Shown in pieces: positions 14,054 to 22,252 of a stretch of DNA of 23,608 nt. The position numbers were made by a program, and so were the translations under genes. The notes below the pieces were generated by a model. It did not search any database and was not told the DNA's origin. It saw only the letters and a program-made list of their open reading frames with translations. Source of the stretch: an uncultured Clostridia bacterium (lineage in GTDB: Bacteria > Bacillota > Clostridia > Christensenellales > Aristaeellaceae); assembly GCA_937906775.1 (NCBI GenBank), contig CALCUD010000049.1:1-23608 (forward strand). The letters are read 5' to 3'. Numbering within the stretch: position 1 is the first letter of the stretch; every line of letters begins with the position of its first letter.

Positions 14054-15559
14054 ATGCTTCAGGTGAGTCCTCTTTTTACGGACGGCGCGGTGCTTTGCCG
14101 GCGGAAGGAGATTCGCGTTTTCGGATATGCGGAATCGAATGACCGGGTGCTGGTCACGATCCGGAGCCGGGACGGAACCGTTCTGGCGGAGGGGAGTTCC
14201 GTTGCCTCCGACGGCCGGTTCACGGCCAGACTTCGGCCGCTGGAAGCGATGACGGATCTTCTTCTGACGGTCGTCTGCGGGGAGGAAACCTTCTGCGCGC
14301 GGGATATCGCGGTCGGAGAGGTGTTTCTGGCCGGAGGCCAGAGCAATATGGAGCTGGAACTCCGGAATGCCGATGAAGGTCCGGAGACTGTGCGGACGCA
14401 TGATGATCCGATGATCCGCTTTTTCAATGTGCCGAAACGGTCCTTCTGCTGTGAGGAACAGCAGCGGGCTCTGGAAGCGACGCGCTGGGAGAAGACGGCG
14501 CCGGGATCCGGCGCGGCCAACAGCGCGGTGGCGACTTTCTTCGCGGAGACGCTTCGGAAGTCGCTTCCGGATATTCCCATCGGAGTGATCGGCTGCTACT
14601 GGGGCGGGACCTCCGTGACCTGCTGGATGGATGAGGAAACCCTGCGTGAAACGGCGGAGGGGATCAGATATCTGGAGGATTACGCCGAAAAAAGCGGCGA
14701 TAAATCCTTTGACGCCTGGCTCGCGGAGGAAAACGCGTTTCAGAAAACCATGGAGATCTGGAACGGGGCGGTGGACCGGTTCCGGCGGGATCATCCCGGA
14801 GCACCGTGGAACGAAGTGACAGCCGCCTGCGGGCCGTGTCCGTGGGATCCTCCGGCGGGTCCGGGATCCCCGTTCCGGCCTGCCGGTCTTGCCGGATCCA
14901 TGCTGGAGCAGGCCGCGCCTTTCGCGCTGACCGCCTTCCTGTTCTATCAGGGAGAGGAGGACGCCGGAAGAACGGATCACTACGATACGCTGCTGATTTC
15001 CATGATCAGGTACTGGCGCCGCCTGTTCCGGGATGAAACGCTCCCGTTCCTGAATGTGCAGCTGCCCATGTGGCTGGACTTCGGCGCTGAGAATACCTTC
15101 AGGTGGCCGGCACTGCGGCTTGCGCAGGCCGGGGTCAGGGACACGGTCCGGAACAGCGGGATGGTCTGCCTGCTGGATCAGGGGGAATACGGGAATATTC
15201 ACCCCACAGCGAAGCGCGTTGTCGGGGAACGCCTGTGCGAACTGGCAAAGACGGTCGTATTCGGGCTCCCGGGCGCGGTTTCTCCCCGGGCGGTCGGGAA
15301 GTATACGGAAGGCAGCATGATGACGGTGATTCTGTCCGATCCGGTTCGGACGCCCGAAGGGGAGGAGCCTGCGCTCCTGGAACTGGCCGGGGAGGACGGC
15401 GATTTCAAACCTGCACGCGCGATGACGGAAGGTTCTCTGATCCGGCTGACCGCGGCCGGCGTGGCGCGGCCGGTTCATGTCCGGTATGCCTGGACGGATT
15501 TTGCGAGGGTGAACCTGTTCGGCGGCAGCGGACTGCCGCTGGAACCCTTCCGGCTGTGA
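14054..15559 (+). CDS. SGNH-type acetylesterase (sialate O-acetylesterase-like)
   Basis: The 501-residue protein has a beta-rich N-terminal region (about 1-85), then an SGNH hydrolase core: block I FLAGGQSNMELEL with S97 as nucleophile, block II glycine in GCYWGGTSVTCW, block III-like FYQGEEDAG, and a C-terminal GNIHPTAKRVVGERL with the catalytic histidine near residue 383. It lacks a signal peptide, so it should act in the cytosol, removing acetyl groups from imported oligosaccharides. In this setting acetylated mannooligosaccharides are the likely substrates, as for the acetylmannan esterases of gut Firmicutes; family membership (sialate esterase versus CE17- or CE20-like) cannot be settled here. 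GAGAGGGG precedes the ATG. A terminator hairpin lies between it and the upstream phosphorylase gene. Confidence 0.88.
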   Translation: MLQVSPLFTDGAVLCRRKEIRVFGYAESNDRVLVTIRSRDGTVLAEGSSVASDGRFTARLRPLEAMTDLLLTVVCGEETFCARDIAVGEVFLAGGQSNMELELRNADEGPETVRTHDDPMIRFFNVPKRSFCCEEQQRALEATRWEKTAPGSGAANSAVATFFAETLRKSLPDIPIGVIGCYWGGTSVTCWMDEETLRETAEGIRYLEDYAEKSGDKSFDAWLAEENAFQKTMEIWNGAVDRFRRDHPGAPWNEVTAACGPCPWDPPAGPGSPFRPAGLAGSMLEQAAPFALTAFLFYQGEEDAGRTDHYDTLLISMIRYWRRLFRDETLPFLNVQLPMWLDFGAENTFRWPALRLAQAGVRDTVRNSGMVCLLDQGEYGNIHPTAKRVVGERLCELAKTVVFGLPGAVSPRAVGKYTEGSMMTVILSDPVRTPEGEEPALLELAGEDGDFKPARAMTEGSLIRLTAAGVARPVHVRYAWTDFARVNLFGGSGLPLEPFRL

Positions 15560-15587
15560 AAGAAACAGGAAACGAACAAAATCAGGG

Positions 15588-15616
15588 TTGACAGGGACGG
15601 GGGAAGGGGTTAAACT
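15588..15616 (+). promoter_or_regulatory. Promoter of the T-box-controlled operon
   Basis: TTGACA (15588-15593) and TAAACT (15611-15616) are 17 bases apart, directly after the esterase stop and just before the T-box leader, so transcription of the leader would begin near 15622. Confidence 0.75.
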
Positions 15617-15619
15617 CCC

Positions 15620-15895
15620 CCATAAAGGCAGAGACGGAGAGGATCCGGGGAATCCGGCTTCAGAGACGCGGCGGCAGGTGCGAGCCGCGGGAAGGATCTC
15701 AGGATTGTAGCTCCCGAGCCGAAAGGAAGAAAGGCGCCGGTTTTCCGGTTCCGAGTAGAACCTTTCCGATTCAGCCGCGTCAGGGCGCAAGGGCTTGAAA
15801 GAGCCTGAAGGGGCGGTCCGGAGGATCGCAATTTGAGTGGTACCGCGGGTCAGAAATGCAGCCCGTCTCAAAGAAAACTTTGGGACGGCTTTTTA
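15620..15895 (+). promoter_or_regulatory. T-box riboswitch (tRNA-sensing leader)
   Basis: The diagnostic T-box sequence GAGTGGTACCGCGGG is at 15835-15849. Upstream, a Stem I can be folded: K-turn elements AGAGA and CCGAGCC at the base, and a distal loop with GGCAGGTGCGAGC (compare the GGUG element of known leaders) on a CGCGGC/GCCGCG stem. The acceptor-pairing TGGT implies a tRNA with discriminator base A. The specifier cannot be fixed by eye; the trinucleotides at the 3' base of Stem I (15704-15709) read AUU (Ile) and GUA (Val), with UUG (Leu) overlapping. Uncharged tRNA would favour the antiterminator and allow expression of the synthetase gene. Confidence 0.88.
15861..15895 (+). terminator. 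Terminator of the T-box leader
   Basis: CCGTCTCAAAG/CTTTGGGACGG (15863-15873/15878-15888), loop AAAA, is followed by CTTTTTATTTT. It is the alternative to the T-box antiterminator and ends transcription when the cognate tRNA is charged. Confidence 0.88.
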
Positions 15896-15933
15896 TTTTC
15901 CGGCGAACATGGGAAAACGGAGGTGCCTGAAAA

Positions 15934-18231
15934 ATGGCTCAGATGACAGGACTCAACTTCAAGATTCAGGAAATGGCGCACCGGATCCGGGAACTGCGCG
16001 AGATCGAAAACTTTACGATTTCCGAAATGGCTATGAAGACCGGGACCACGGAGCAGGAATATATCGACTGCGAGATGGGCCGGAGCGATCTGAACTTCGC
16101 CTTCCTGTACCGCTGCGCGCTGGCCTTCGGCGTCGATGTCGGCGATATTATCGAAGGCTCCAGCCCGAATCTGAATTCCTTTACCGTCACCCGCAAGGGG
16201 GAGGGCCAGCGGATAGAAGAAGCGCATGACATGGTTTATTACAACATGGCGGCGTCCTTCCGGAACAGGATCGCCGAACCGCTGTATGTTCAGGCAAGCT
16301 ACAGCCGGGAGGCGGAATTCGCGGATATCAAACTGACGACGCATGAAGGTCAGGAATGCGATATCGTGATCGAAGGACAGCTGAAGGTTCAGGTCGGTGA
16401 ACACAGCACCGTGCTGAATCCCGGCGACTCCATTTATTATGACAGCGGCACCCCGCACGGCATGATCGCCGTCGGCGGACAGGACTGCCTTTTCTACGCG
16501 ATCGTCCTGAACCCGTCGGGAGAACCGATCCCGGAGCTGAATCCCGAAAAGATCCTGCCCGGAACCGCGCCCGCGGAGCAGCCGGAGGAGAACGGCCGCG
16601 TCCGCGTCTGGCACCGGTTTGTGGACGTGGAGAAGGACGAAAACGGAACGCCGGTCCGCATCGACTTCAAAAATACCGAAAACTTCAATTTCGCGTTCGA
16701 TATTGTGGACGCCATCGCCGAGGAGGATCCGACAAAGCTGGCGATGCTCCATCTGGACAAAAACAAAAAGGAGAGCCGGCTGACCTTCAAGGATATGCAG
16801 CGCGCCTCCAACCGCTGCGCGAACTATTTCCGGGCGCTCGGGATCAAAAAGGGCGACCGGGTGATGCTGGTCCTCAAGCGGCACTGCCAGTTCTGGTTCG
16901 CCATGCTCGGCCTGCATAAGATCGGAGCGATCGCTATCCCGGCCACCTGCCAGCTGCAGGAACACGACTTTGAATACCGTTTCAACGCGGCGGGCGTCAA
17001 GGCCATCCTTTGCACAGCCGACGGGGATACCGCCGCGCAGGCCGAAAGAGCGGCGGTCAACGCGCCGAGCCTTGAGCTGAAGCTGATTGTGAACGGAAGC
17101 AGGGAAGGCTGGCGTACCTTTGACGAGGAATATGTCGCGTATTCCTCCCATTTCAACCGGACGGAGGAATCCGCCGGCGGCGACGACCTCATGCTGATGT
17201 TCTTCACTTCGGGGACCACCGGATACCCCAAGATCGCGGCGCACAGCTTCAAATATCCGCTGGGACATTTCCATACCGCAAAATACTGGCATTGCGTGAA
17301 TCCCAACGGGCTGCACCTGACGATCTCGGATACGGGCTGGGCGAAGGCCCTCTGGGGAAAACTGTACGGGCAGTGGATGTGCGAAGCAGCCACCTTCGTT
17401 TATGACTTTGACCGGTTTGACGCCGGGGATATCCTGCCGCTGTTCGCCCGGTATCATATCACGACCTTCTGCGCGCCGCCCACCATGTACCGGATGCTCA
17501 TCAAGCAGGATCTGACCAAATATGACCTGAGTTCCGTGACCCATGCCACGATCGCCGGCGAGGCGCTGAACCCCGAAGTGTTCCGCCAGTTGGAGAAACT
17601 GACGGGCCTCCAGGTCATGGAGGGCTTCGGCCAGAGCGAAAGCACGCTGATCATCGGCAATCTGGCGGGCGCCAGCCATAAGATCGGTTCCATGGGCAAG
17701 GTGACGCCGATCTATCATGTGGAACTGCTGGACAGCGACGGAAAGCCGGTCCAGCCCGGTACGCCCGGCGAGATCTGTATCGATATTTCGAAAGGTATTC
17801 CCGTCGGACTTTTCCGCGAGTATTACCGGGACGCGGAGAAAACCGCGGAAGCGATGCACGACGGCTGGTATCATACCGGCGACGTGGCCTGGCGGGATGA
17901 AGACGGATTCTACTGGTATGTCGGCCGCGCGGACGATGTGATCAAGTCCAGCGGCTACCGGATCGGGCCGTTTGAGATCGAAAGCGTCATCATGGAGCTC
18001 CCCTATGTTCTGGAATGCGGCGTCAGCGCCGCTCCGGACGAGGTCCGCGGCCAGGTGGTCAAGGCCAGCATCGTGCTGACCAAAGGAACGGAACCGACCG
18101 AGGAACTGAAGAAAGAGATCCAGAACTACGTCAAGCAGCACACGGCGCCTTACAAGTATCCCAGGATCGTGGTCTTCCGGGACGAACTGCCGAAGACGGT
18201 CAGCGGAAAGATCCAGAGGGCGAAGCTGTAA
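15934..18231 (+). CDS. HTH-cupin-AMP-dependent acyl-CoA synthetase fusion
   Basis: The 765-residue protein has three parts. Residues about 10-65 are an XRE-type helix-turn-helix (IRELREIENFTISEMAMKTG); about 118-192 are a cupin barrel (THEGQECDIVIEGQLKVQVG, NPGDSIYYDSGTPHG); about 235-765 are an acyl/aryl-CoA synthetase with FFTSGTTGYPK near residue 424, the GFGQSE motif, the hinge GYRIGPFEIES near 675 and the catalytic lysine in KTVSGKIQR near the end. The enzyme half would make acyl-AMP and then acyl-CoA from a carboxylic acid. The T-box leader makes its expression respond to amino acid starvation, so branched-chain or aromatic acids feeding amino acid synthesis are the most sensible substrates; this is inference. 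The HTH-cupin half may sense ligand or regulate the locus. GGAGG lies 11 bases before the ATG. Confidence 0.9.
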   Translation: MAQMTGLNFKIQEMAHRIRELREIENFTISEMAMKTGTTEQEYIDCEMGRSDLNFAFLYRCALAFGVDVGDIIEGSSPNLNSFTVTRKGEGQRIEEAHDMVYYNMAASFRNRIAEPLYVQASYSREAEFADIKLTTHEGQECDIVIEGQLKVQVGEHSTVLNPGDSIYYDSGTPHGMIAVGGQDCLFYAIVLNPSGEPIPELNPEKILPGTAPAEQPEENGRVRVWHRFVDVEKDENGTPVRIDFKNTENFNFAFDIVDAIAEEDPTKLAMLHLDKNKKESRLTFKDMQRASNRCANYFRALGIKKGDRVMLVLKRHCQFWFAMLGLHKIGAIAIPATCQLQEHDFEYRFNAAGVKAILCTADGDTAAQAERAAVNAPSLELKLIVNGSREGWRTFDEEYVAYSSHFNRTEESAGGDDLMLMFFTSGTTGYPKIAAHSFKYPLGHFHTAKYWHCVNPNGLHLTISDTGWAKALWGKLYGQWMCEAATFVYDFDRFDAGDILPLFARYHITTFCAPPTMYRMLIKQDLTKYDLSSVTHATIAGEALNPEVFRQLEKLTGLQVMEGFGQSESTLIIGNLAGASHKIGSMGKVTPIYHVELLDSDGKPVQPGTPGEICIDISKGIPVGLFREYYRDAEKTAEAMHDGWYHTGDVAWRDEDGFYWYVGRADDVIKSSGYRIGPFEIESVIMELPYVLECGVSAAPDEVRGQVVKASIVLTKGTEPTEELKKEIQNYVKQHTAPYKYPRIVVFRDELPKTVSGKIQRAKL

Positions 18232-18233
18232 TT

Positions 18234-18701
18234 ATGAAGAATACGACACTGTGCTATATCTATCGGGGCGATGAAGTGCTCATGCTCCATCGGACCAAAA
18301 AAGAAAACGACGTCCATCACGACAAGTGGATCGGCGTCGGCGGACATTTTGAGGAAGGGGAGAGCCCGGAGGACTGCCTTCTCCGTGAAGTGAAGGAGGA
18401 AACGGGGCTGACGCTCCGGTCCTGGCGGTATCGCGGGATCGTGACCTTTATCCAGGAGGGACACGAAACGGAGTTCATGCATCTGTTCACCTCCACGGAT
18501 TTCGAAGGGGAGCAGACGGAGTGCGACGAGGGGGAACCGGCCTGGATCCGTAAGCAGGATTTCGACGCGCTGCCCCAGTGGGAGGGCGACCGGATCTTTC
18601 TGAATCTGCTGGAGGAGGATATTCCTTTTTTCTCCCTGAAGCTGAACTACACGGGGGACCGGCTGACGGGCGCGGTCCTGAACGGAAAAAAAGTGGATTG
18701 A
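18234..18701 (+). CDS. NUDIX hydrolase (8-oxo-dGTP diphosphatase-like)
   Basis: The 155-residue protein has a full NUDIX box: G37, E43, R51-E52-V53, E55-E56 and G58. The N-terminal MKNTTLCYIYRGDEVLMLHRTKK and VGGHFEEGES segments match the bacterial MutT/YjhB-like group often annotated as 8-oxo-dGTP diphosphatase, which clears oxidised nucleotides; the actual substrate is unproven. The ATG at 18234 starts two bases after the stop of the acyl-CoA synthetase, so the two genes share the T-box-controlled transcript; a purine-rich AGAGGG within the upstream gene could serve as ribosome binding site. An intrinsic terminator follows the stop. Confidence 0.87.
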   Translation: MKNTTLCYIYRGDEVLMLHRTKKENDVHHDKWIGVGGHFEEGESPEDCLLREVKEETGLTLRSWRYRGIVTFIQEGHETEFMHLFTSTDFEGEQTECDEGEPAWIRKQDFDALPQWEGDRIFLNLLEEDIPFFSLKLNYTGDRLTGAVLNGKKVD

Positions 18702-18707
18702 AAACAG

Positions 18708-18741
18708 ATCCCGCCGCTCGATGATGAACGGCGGGATTTTT
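18708..18741. terminator. Bidirectional terminator between convergent genes
   Basis: ATCCCGCCG/CGGCGGGAT (18708-18716/18729-18737) with a 12-base loop is followed by TTTTT on the plus strand and by CTGTTTTC on the minus strand. It can serve the NUDIX gene and the convergent sulfatase-family gene. Confidence 0.8.
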
Positions 18742-18747
18742 CTGTCC

Positions 18748-20541
18748 TTATTTTGCGTCGAATACAGTCTGGAACCGTCCGGCGGGATCCTGGAGATTAT
18801 TGTAGCCCAGATAGAGCGCATCCCGGTATGCTTCCGGCGCGTCCGCGGCGGAGCTGAAACGCGTCAGACAGCCGGAGGGATCCACCGCGTAGCCGGACAC
18901 ATGAAGCGGATATTCCGCCTGCAGGGCGAGCAGGCTCCGCGCGTAACCGGACAGGGGCATGCCCGCGGACCGGAACGCCCAGGGGACGAGATCCGTCAGC
19001 GTGATCCATTCGTAATCCGCCCGGAATTCCGTCTGATTGCTCCAGACCAGATACGGGGTCGCGCAGCGGTGCAGATAGGAGATCACCGAACTGTCGGAAC
19101 TGTAGGTCACTTCGCTGTCGGCCCGGTTCATCAGAAAAACGGGAGGATGGTCGCCGACCATGATCAGCAGGACCGGACGGTCCACGCCGGAAAAGTATTC
19201 CGTCAGCTCCGCGACGGCGTCGCTGCTCATGCGGATCCCGGTCAGATATTCGTTCATGACGCCGGGATCCTGTCCCTCGCAGACCGTCGCGTGAACGGTA
19301 TCAAAGGACTCGTCGTTCTGCTCCCATCCGCCGTGGTTCTGATAGGTCAGCAGATACAGGAAACGGGGCGCGTCCCCTCCCGATTCGTAACAGCGGATCA
19401 GCTGCCGGTAGTCGTCCGCGTCGGTCCTGTAGCGTTTTCCGTAACGCTCCGAGGATTCGAAATCGGATTCAAAAAGGACGTGATCGAAACCCAGCTCCGG
19501 ATATACCTTGTACCGGGAATAGTTCGCGCCGCCGAGTCCGTGAAGCGCCCAGGATTCATATCCGAGCGAGGACAGATAACGGACGACGCTGTTGGCTTCC
19601 GTGAAGGGCAGAAAGTTGAACGGGGCGGAAGCGTTGACCAGCGATTTGGCGTTCCATGTCAGCAGTTCATATTCGGAGCTGTTGGTGCCGGTGGTGGGCA
19701 CGACGGCATAGCCGCGGGCGCCCCGGATCCCGTTGAAAGCGTCCAGATACGGGACATCGGTTTCAAGGTTCAGGGAACTGAACACGGAAGGATCGTAAAA
19801 AGTCTCATTCAGGATCAGAATGACATCGGGAAGCGCGGAGGATCCGGCGGAGGCGGGAAACTTCCCGGCAGCGGCTTCGGCGGCTTCCGGCGTATATCCG
19901 TCCGGAGCCACGGTGCTGGAAAAGAACTGGACCGTGTCCTCGACAAGGCAGGCGGGATAACCGCTGACGGTTACGGACACCTTCCAGGAATAGCCTAGAT
20001 CCGGCCGGCGGGAACGGTCGTTTCCCGCAAACGGCGGAACGGCGATCGCGCAGCAGACCGCCAGAAGGACAAGGGAACACAGACGGACCGTGAGGGGGCG
20101 CGGCGCGGAAACCGCGGTTTTCCGGAGCGGCACGAGAAAAAGGAAGATCCCGGCCGCCGCCAGCGCGAGTTCCGTCCAGAGCGTGTCCGGGAAGGAAAGA
20201 CGGTAGCCGCCGAGCACATCCGCCGCGGTCCCCACCGTCGCGATCTCGCTGAGACGGATCGGGGCTCCGTGCAGCGTATAGACATAGCAGTTGACAACGG
20301 AAAACACGAAGAGAATGCCGCCGCAGATCCCGAGCGAAAGCCTGAAACGGCCTGTGATCACCGACAGGATGAACAGAGGGGCGGCGGTGATCGCGATATT
20401 CAGGACGGTCGTTCCGAAATCCCTCGCCAGAACCGTTCCGACGGGATTGATGCTGCATTCGGGCATCAGCCAGAGGATCGCGACTTCCGCAAGAATGCAG
20501 AGGACGCGCAGAACGCGGGCAGCCGGTTTGTACTGTTTCAA
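18748..20541 (-). CDS. LTA synthase-like membrane sulfatase-family protein
   Basis: The 597-residue protein belongs to the alkaline phosphatase/sulfatase superfamily with an LtaS-like layout: about five hydrophobic helices (near residues 12-28, 45-62, 68-90, 120-138, 152-170) followed by an extracellular catalytic domain. The metal-ligand segment is VILILNETF (E246), the nucleophile is probably T286 in TTGTNSSEYE, matching Thr in the LtaS TSDSEF motif, and MVGDHPP supplies late Asp/His ligands. Such proteins transfer phosphoglycerol or phosphoethanolamine groups from lipids to envelope polymers. Translation likely starts at TTG 20541, eight bases after AAAGGA. It diverges from a glycosyltransferase gene, so both may act on a surface polymer. 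Confidence 0.87.
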   Translation of the reverse strand: MKQYKPAARVLRVLCILAEVAILWLMPECSINPVGTVLARDFGTTVLNIAITAAPLFILSVITGRFRLSLGICGGILFVFSVVNCYVYTLHGAPIRLSEIATVGTAADVLGGYRLSFPDTLWTELALAAAGIFLFLVPLRKTAVSAPRPLTVRLCSLVLLAVCCAIAVPPFAGNDRSRRPDLGYSWKVSVTVSGYPACLVEDTVQFFSSTVAPDGYTPEAAEAAAGKFPASAGSSALPDVILILNETFYDPSVFSSLNLETDVPYLDAFNGIRGARGYAVVPTTGTNSSEYELLTWNAKSLVNASAPFNFLPFTEANSVVRYLSSLGYESWALHGLGGANYSRYKVYPELGFDHVLFESDFESSERYGKRYRTDADDYRQLIRCYESGGDAPRFLYLLTYQNHGGWEQNDESFDTVHATVCEGQDPGVMNEYLTGIRMSSDAVAELTEYFSGVDRPVLLIMVGDHPPVFLMNRADSEVTYSSDSSVISYLHRCATPYLVWSNQTEFRADYEWITLTDLVPWAFRSAGMPLSGYARSLLALQAEYPLHVSGYAVDPSGCLTRFSSAADAPEAYRDALYLGYNNLQDPAGRFQTVFDAK

Positions 20542-20594
20542 AGGATCAGTCCTTTCTGATCGCCTGTCCGGAACAGCCGGATCAGGGCCGGGCT

Positions 20595-20624
20595 ATTATA
20601 ACGTAAATCCGCGGGAGGATGCAA
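20595..20624 (-). promoter_or_regulatory. Candidate promoter of the sulfatase-family gene
   Basis: On the minus strand TATAAT (20600-20595) has a weak -35 TTGCAT (20624-20619) 18 bases upstream, leaving a leader of about 45 bases before the TTG start. Confidence 0.5.
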
Positions 20625-20650
20625 CCGGAGCCCGGCGGGCGGCATGAATT

Positions 20651-20664
20651 TGAAAACGTTTGCA
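20651..20664 (+). promoter_or_regulatory. Candidate catabolite-repression (cre) site
   Basis: TGAAAACGTTTGCA fits the CcpA consensus TGWAANCGNTNWCA at all but one position. It lies 25 bases upstream of the -35 box of the glycosyltransferase promoter and upstream of the divergent sulfatase promoter, where CcpA could influence either. A single match by eye is weak evidence. Confidence 0.35.
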
Positions 20665-20689
20665 GTCACGGATGAAAATGCCGGAAGGC

Positions 20690-20718
20690 TTGACAAAAAA
20701 GGACTCGTGATGTTTAAT
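20690..20718 (+). promoter_or_regulatory. Promoter of the glycosyltransferase gene
   Basis: TTGACA (20690-20695) and TTTAAT (20713-20718) are separated by 17 bases, about 65 bases ahead of the GTG start. Confidence 0.75.
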
Positions 20719-20782
20719 GTAATTTGATGCGTATTATGGACGGAGGGGCCGGGAGGTCCCGGGAAACCAAGGAGGGACAGGG

Positions 20783-22075
20783 GTGCAGATCATCAGAGCT
20801 TGTCTGACAGGGCTGGGCATCGCGCTCAGCACCTGGGTGACTTTTCTGGCGTTGTACCAGCTGATATTGGGTTTTTTCGGATTCACCAGAAAAACAAAGG
20901 ATTATGCGGATCACGATCCGGAATCCCGCTTTCTGGTTCTGGTTCCGGCCCACAACGAAGAGCGCGTGATTTCGGATATCGTCCGGAATCTGCAGCAGAT
21001 GGATTATCCCAAAGAACTGTACGACTTTTATGTCATTGCCGATAACTGTACCGACAGCACGGCTCAGACGGCGCGGGATCTCGGAGCGAAGGTCATCGAG
21101 ACGCGTTCCCTGCCGGGGGAGGCCGTCGGCAAGCCCGTGGCGCTGAAAAAAGCGCTGGACGCCATCGGCGATTATCAGAAGAAATACGATCTGATGATGA
21201 TCTTCGACGCCGACAACCTGATGGACACCAACATGTTCCGCGAGGTCAACAGCCAGTATCTTGACAAGGGAAAGCCGGATCTGATCCAGTGCTATCTGGG
21301 CGTCAAGAACAAGCAGGGCGTGGTGGCCTGGTTCGATTATGTGGCCTTCACCCTGAGCAACCGTTTCTTCATGCTGGCGAAGCATCGCATGGGCGTCAAC
21401 GCGGCCATCGGCGGCACCGGTTACGCGATCACCACCTCCTATCTGGCGGAGCGCGGCGGCTGGTCCACCATGTCCCTGACGGAGGATTTCGAGATCCAGG
21501 TCGAGGCCACGCTGGAAGGGCGCCGGATCCTCTGGAATCACACCACCCGCGTTTACGACGAGAAGCCCACTTCGCTCCGCGCTTCGATCCGCCAGAAGAT
21601 CCGCTGGGGCCAGGGCTACTGGTATGTCATTTCCCACAATATGGGCAGGCTCTGGCGTTCCTTCCTGACCGGGGAACTCCGCTTTCTGGAGTTTATCAGT
21701 ATCCTGACGCATATGTGCAATATCACGGCCTATCCCTGCCTGATCCTGCAGGCGCTCCTGAACGCCGCTCTGCTGATCATCAACCGGGCAGTTCCCTTTG
21801 CCGACGTCACGGTGACTTCCGTGCTGTGGGGCGCCGCGATGGTGATGTACAGCTATATGTTCCTGTTCTTCATGGCCGACTGGAGGGATAACCACATCCG
21901 TTTTACGGTGAAACGCCTTCCGATCATGATCGCCGGATTCTTCACGAACATGCTGGCCTGCTTCTGCAATCAGATTTTTGGCCTGCTCCGCTGCCGCGAT
22001 CAGGGCCATTGGGCCAAGACGGAGCACGGGCTCTCTGTCAGCCGGAATCAGGCGGCTCCGCCGAGTACGGTCTGA
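20783..22075 (+). CDS. Processive family 2 glycosyltransferase, membrane-bound
   Basis: The 430-residue protein starts with a membrane helix (about 8-32), then a GT2 catalytic domain: LVLVPAHNEE at 51-60, the metal-binding D142-A-D144, TED at 233-235 and the Q271xxR274W275 motif that marks processive synthases such as cellulose, hyaluronan and chitin synthases. Several hydrophobic helices follow (about 300-400). It likely polymerises an exopolysaccharide from nucleotide sugars at the membrane; the sugar is unknown and no partner export or PilZ domain is visible. GTG 20783 is the start, with GGAGG seven bases upstream. It is a single-gene unit with its own promoter and terminator. Confidence 0.88.
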   Translation: MQIIRACLTGLGIALSTWVTFLALYQLILGFFGFTRKTKDYADHDPESRFLVLVPAHNEERVISDIVRNLQQMDYPKELYDFYVIADNCTDSTAQTARDLGAKVIETRSLPGEAVGKPVALKKALDAIGDYQKKYDLMMIFDADNLMDTNMFREVNSQYLDKGKPDLIQCYLGVKNKQGVVAWFDYVAFTLSNRFFMLAKHRMGVNAAIGGTGYAITTSYLAERGGWSTMSLTEDFEIQVEATLEGRRILWNHTTRVYDEKPTSLRASIRQKIRWGQGYWYVISHNMGRLWRSFLTGELRFLEFISILTHMCNITAYPCLILQALLNAALLIINRAVPFADVTVTSVLWGAAMVMYSYMFLFFMADWRDNHIRFTVKRLPIMIAGFFTNMLACFCNQIFGLLRCRDQGHWAKTEHGLSVSRNQAAPPSTV

Positions 22076-22102
22076 TCCGCCGTTCCTCATCCGTTCCTTC
22101 TG

Positions 22103-22126
22103 ACGTCGCTTTCGGGCGGCGTTTTT
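22103..22126 (+). terminator. Terminator of the glycosyltransferase gene
   Basis: ACGTCGC/GCGGCGT (22103-22109/22116-22122, one G-T pair) is followed by TTTTTCTTT, 27 bases past the stop codon. Confidence 0.7.
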
Positions 22127-22176
22127 CTTTCCCCTCCGCGCTTGTCAGAAAAATAACAAAACCGGCGGTTTTCCCC

Positions 22177-22206
22177 TTGTTCCGGATTCCGGTTCTGTGA
22201 TATACT
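22177..22206 (+). promoter_or_regulatory. Promoter of the NifU-like/GGGtGRT operon
   Basis: TTGTTC (22177-22182) and TATACT (22201-22206) are 18 bases apart, about 45 bases before the NifU-like start. A palindromic AAAACCG-G-CGGTTTT (about 22158-22172) lies just upstream and could be a regulator site. Confidence 0.6.
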
Positions 22207-22252
22207 ATATCGGTCTCGTTATTATTAACCTGAAACAGGAGGAACCGATTCA

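Noticed and set aside
15868..18141. 757-codon minus-strand frame opposite the acyl-CoA synthetase fusion
   Set aside because: No recognisable motifs; it mirrors the codon pattern of a clear plus-strand gene with T-box and ribosome binding site.
18721..19998. 425-codon plus-strand frame opposite the LtaS-like gene
   Set aside because: No motif or start signal; the minus strand has membrane helices and catalytic residues in order.
22158..22172. AAAACCGGCGGTTTT as a terminator
   Set aside because: The loop would be too small and no T-run follows beyond the stem; at most a regulator site near the promoter.
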